A stretch of DNA of 52,758 nt, from NCBI RefSeq assembly GCF_024448165.1, contig NZ_JAMOLN010000048.1, forward strand, positions 1 through 52,758, read 5' to 3'. Of this stretch, positions 50,432-52,758 are shown one piece after another. The translations under genes and the position numbers were made by a program. This stretch comes from Streptomyces longispororuber (GTDB lineage Bacteria; Actinomycetota; Actinomycetes; Streptomycetales; Streptomycetaceae). Numbering within the stretch: position 1 is the first letter of the stretch; each line of letters begins with the position of its first letter. A model generated the notes under the pieces. It did no database searches, was not told the DNA's origin, and saw only the letters and a list, made by a program, of their open reading frames with translations.

Positions 50432-50941
50432 ATGACCCATCCCTACCCACCCGTACCGCCGCCGGGGCCCGGCCCACGTGCCGTGCCGAGATGGGCCCGG
50501 AAGCGCATCGTGCTCCCCGCCATCGGACTGGCGTTCATCGTGGGTGGGGCGTTCGGTGCCGTGGGAGACGACGGCACCGACACCGGCAGCACCAAAGTGG
50601 CGGCGGACCGGCCACGGCCCACCGCCACCATCACCACGACGGCCACCGCCACTGCCACGCGTACGGCGGAGCCGGAGGCGGCGCCCACCGTGACCGCCAC
50701 GAAGACCGTGAAGGTCACGGTCACCCCGAAGCCCGCGGCCGGTTCCGGCTCAGGCTCCAGCGGTGGTGGCGGGAGCGAGAGCGGGGCCGGCAGCTGTTCG
50801 ATCGTGTCGAGCGCCGGCAACTGCTACTCGGCCGGCCAGTTCTGCCGCAACAGCGACCACGGCTCCTCCACCACGACGGCGAGCGGGGCGGCGATCACCT
50901 GTCGCTACAGCTCCAACGCCTGGCGCTGGAGCTACAGCTGA
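50432..50941 (+). CDS. Membrane-anchored Thr-rich protein with a Cys-containing C-terminal domain, function unknown
   Basis: The product is 169 aa from the ATG at 50432 with AGGGGGA upstream. A Pro-rich cytoplasmic start and a basic RWARKR lead into one transmembrane helix (about 25-44). A long Thr/Ala/Pro region and a Gly/Ser linker (about 50-120) then give a wall-spanning stalk, and a small C-terminal domain has four Cys (CSIVSSAGNC, QFC, ITC) that could form two disulfides. The layout is that of a surface protein held off the membrane. I do not recognise the domain. It faces the convergent PL11 gene 15 bases away and has no visible operator. Confidence 0.75.
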   Translation: MTHPYPPVPPPGPGPRAVPRWARKRIVLPAIGLAFIVGGAFGAVGDDGTDTGSTKVAADRPRPTATITTTATATATRTAEPEAAPTVTATKTVKVTVTPKPAAGSGSGSSGGGGSESGAGSCSIVSSAGNCYSAGQFCRNSDHGSSTTTASGAAITCRYSSNAWRWSYS

Positions 50942-50956
50942 CCGAGCGGCGCGGCC

Positions 50957-52758
50957 TCACGGCGTCGTGATCACCGGTCGCGGCGCCGTCGGCATCTTGT
51001 TGCCGATGAAGAAGCTCGGGTGCGGGGGCTGGTTGTAGGCCGTGTTCTGCCAGGCCAGACCCGTGCGGTACATCGTGTCGTGGAGGAGCGTCGTGATGCG
51101 CGTGCTCGTTTCCAGCGGGGTCGAGTAGATGCGCAGGGCCGTGTTGTTCGACGTGGGCCAGACGACCTCCTCGCGCCAGTCACCCAGGATGTCGCCGGAG
51201 AGGGCCGGGGTGGCCTTCGTCCCGTTGTTGGAGTGGACGTCCGAGCCCGTGAGGAGGCGGGTGTCGGAGGACGTGCCGTACTTGTCGATGTGGGTGCCGT
51301 CGAGGAGTTCTCGCGTGGTGTCGCCGTCCCACCAGGAGAGGAAGTTGACGGAGGACGGTTCGCGGCCCTTGGTCGCGCCCGCCTCGTCGCGGATCGACGT
51401 GTCGGACGCCGACCAGACCTCCGCGCCGTCGTTGCCCGCGTAGACGTCGCCGGCGACGCCGCGCCCGTTGTCGCAGCACGCGGCGAGTTTCCACTTCACC
51501 GTGCCGTTCGCCGGGTCGATGTACAGCTCGGCGGGCTGGGACGTGGACTCGGAGACCTTGAAGTACTCCAGGCCGGCGGTCGACGGGTCGAGGTCGCCGA
51601 GGTGCTGCGCGTCGCCGTGGCCGGTCTTCGTCGTCCACAGGCCGTTGCCGTTGTCGTCGACGGCCATCGCGCCGTAGACGATCTCGTCCTTGCCGTCCCG
51701 GTCGACGTCGCCGACCGACAGGGAGTGCGAGCCCTGCCCGTCGTAGCCCTTGCCGCTGTTCGTCGAGGAGTTGGTGTCGAAGGTCCAGCGGCGGGTGAAC
51801 TTTCCGTCCCGCCAGTCCCACGCGGCGATCACGGTCCGCGTGTAGTAGCCGCGCGCCTCGATGAGCGAGGGGCGGGAGCCGTCCAGGTAGGCGGTGCCCG
51901 CGAGGAAGCGGTCGACGCGGTTGCCGTACGAGTCGCCCCAGGACGAGACCGTGCCGCGCGCGGGGACGTAGTCGACGGTGCCCATGGCCGCGCCCGTCTG
52001 GCCGTTGAACATGGTCAGGAACTCGGGGCCGGACAGGACGTAGCCGCTGGAGTTCCGGTAGTCGGCGGACGCGCTGCCGATCACCTTGCCCTGGCCGTCC
52101 GTCGTGCCGTCGGCCGTCTTCATGGCGACCTCGGCCTTGCCGTCGCCGTCGTAGTCGTACACCTGGAACTGGGTGTAGTGGGCGCCGGAGCGGATGTTGC
52201 GGCCGAGGTCGACGCGCCACAGGCGGGTGCCGTCGAGCTCGACCGCGTCGACGATCGTGTTGCCGGTGTAGCCGGACTGGGAGTTGTCCTTGGCGTTCGT
52301 GGGCTGCCACTTGAGGACGAACTCGAGGACGCCGTCGCCGTCGAGATCACCGACCGACACGTCGTTCGCCTCGTAGGTGTACGCGACACCGTCGGGTGTG
52401 GTGCCGCCCGTGGGCGGGCTGATCGGTACGTCCTTGTAGCCGGCCCGGAACTGGATCGCGTGCGCCGAGTCCGGCTGCTCGGTGCCGTTCACGATCGCCC
52501 GGACCGTGTAGTCGGCGGAGCTGGGCGCGTCGGCGTGGAAGAAGTTCGTGGAGCCGGTGACCGGCGTCGAGTTGACCTTCGTACCGGCCCGGTACACGTT
52601 GAAGGAGACGTCGTCCGGGTCGGTGCCGAGCCAGCGCCAGGTGATCAGGTTCCCGGCGTCGGTGTGCACGCTGACCAGGCCGCGGTCGAGCTTCTCGGCC
52701 TGCCGGGCGGTGGCCGCCGCGGCGTCCTCGCCGGGCAGGAAGGTGAGCCCGGTGGCGG
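50957..52758 (-). CDS. Rhamnogalacturonan lyase (PL11), N terminus cut off by the window
   Basis: The frame is open to the right edge, so the true start and signal peptide lie outside. The stop is at 50957-50959. The visible 600 residues match PL11 lyases (YesW/YesX type): an Fn3-like N domain (TWRWLGTDPDDVSFNVYRAG), then an eight-bladed propeller with calcium-type loops DLDGDGVLE, DYDGDGKAE and DVDRDGKDE. DILGDWREEVVWP and NQPPHPSFFIGNKMP near the C terminus are PL11 hallmarks. It eliminates rhamnogalacturonan I, a pectin backbone, which extends the cellulose and xyloglucan set to a third plant-wall polymer. Exo or endo action is not clear from the sequence. Confidence 0.88.
   Translation of the reverse strand, partial: ATGLTFLPGEDAAAATARQAEKLDRGLVSVHTDAGNLITWRWLGTDPDDVSFNVYRAGTKVNSTPVTGSTNFFHADAPSSADYTVRAIVNGTEQPDSAHAIQFRAGYKDVPISPPTGGTTPDGVAYTYEANDVSVGDLDGDGVLEFVLKWQPTNAKDNSQSGYTGNTIVDAVELDGTRLWRVDLGRNIRSGAHYTQFQVYDYDGDGKAEVAMKTADGTTDGQGKVIGSASADYRNSSGYVLSGPEFLTMFNGQTGAAMGTVDYVPARGTVSSWGDSYGNRVDRFLAGTAYLDGSRPSLIEARGYYTRTVIAAWDWRDGKFTRRWTFDTNSSTNSGKGYDGQGSHSLSVGDVDRDGKDEIVYGAMAVDDNGNGLWTTKTGHGDAQHLGDLDPSTAGLEYFKVSESTSQPAELYIDPANGTVKWKLAACCDNGRGVAGDVYAGNDGAEVWSASDTSIRDEAGATKGREPSSVNFLSWWDGDTTRELLDGTHIDKYGTSSDTRLLTGSDVHSNNGTKATPALSGDILGDWREEVVWPTSNNTALRIYSTPLETSTRITTLLHDTMYRTGLAWQNTAYNQPPHPSFFIGNKMPTAPRPVITTP

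Overview
The window is high-GC actinobacterial DNA and looks like a Streptomyces chromosome. The evidence is the strong third-position GC bias, the GTG/TTG starts with purine-rich ribosome binding sites, many secreted CBM2-bearing polysaccharidases, ROK, GntR, TetR, MarR and LysR regulators, a CebR-type TGGGAGCGCTCCCA operator, and two copies of an interspersed intergenic repeat that I recognise from Streptomyces. It reads as an accessory or catabolic region. No rRNA, tRNA, CRISPR array, transposase or phage gene was seen.

Layout. (1) 1-12.2 kb, minus strand: a cut-off inositol-3-phosphate synthase-like gene, then a sugar-catabolic cluster that reads ROK regulator > ABC ATPase > permease > lipoprotein binding protein > Gfo/Idh oxidoreductase > AP-endonuclease-type isomerase > 1239-aa secreted protein (PQQ-type dehydrogenase propeller + PKD + CBM6 + ThuA + 3-keto-disaccharide hydrolase). 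The same 23-bp dyad precedes both the ROK gene and the secreted protein. (2) 12.5-14.5 kb: an LtrA-family membrane protein translationally coupled to an NmrA-like reductase. (3) 14.6-19.2 kb: a GntR/FCD regulator, an orphan KAS III, an oxalate/formate-type MFS carrier with an overlapping 47-aa membrane partner, and divergent fdhD, together suggesting formate or oxalate metabolism. (4) 19.2-21.8 kb: a sulfotransferase, and a MarR/quinone-reductase divergent pair with twin operators. (5) 21.9-29.6 kb: a secreted sialidase with a LamG-like module, a membrane-anchored propeller-like protein, an SBF-family transporter opposite a LysR regulator, and a duplicated-domain Lrp regulator opposite a drug-efflux MFS.

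(6) 29.8-37.4 kb: an acyl-CoA ligase, then a branched-chain-amino-acid-type ABC importer in which both permeases and one ATPase are fused into one 891-aa chain, then an aldo-keto reductase. Related TGACGGTTCA elements precede the ligase and the importer. (7) 37.5-41.0 kb: a patatin/TetR divergent pair with two large palindromes, a methyltransferase with a His-rich N terminus, and a PhyH-type dioxygenase. (8) 41.0-52.8 kb: a cellulose and plant-wall island. GH5 and GH6 (minus strand) diverge from GH48 and GH74 (plus strand), followed by a small Cys-containing membrane protein and a cut-off PL11 rhamnogalacturonan lyase. The GH5/GH48 intergenic region carries two CebR-type boxes flanking a 16-bp AT-rich palindrome.

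No gene-free stretch exceeds about 310 bases. The longest are 8951-9260 (tandem repeats and a hairpin), 12190-12476 (ROK/LtrA divergent promoters), 18065-18343 (MFS/fdhD divergent promoters), 4270-4530 and 44336-44579, each described in its entry. Protein functions are inferred from motifs and family resemblance read by eye. No database search was run.
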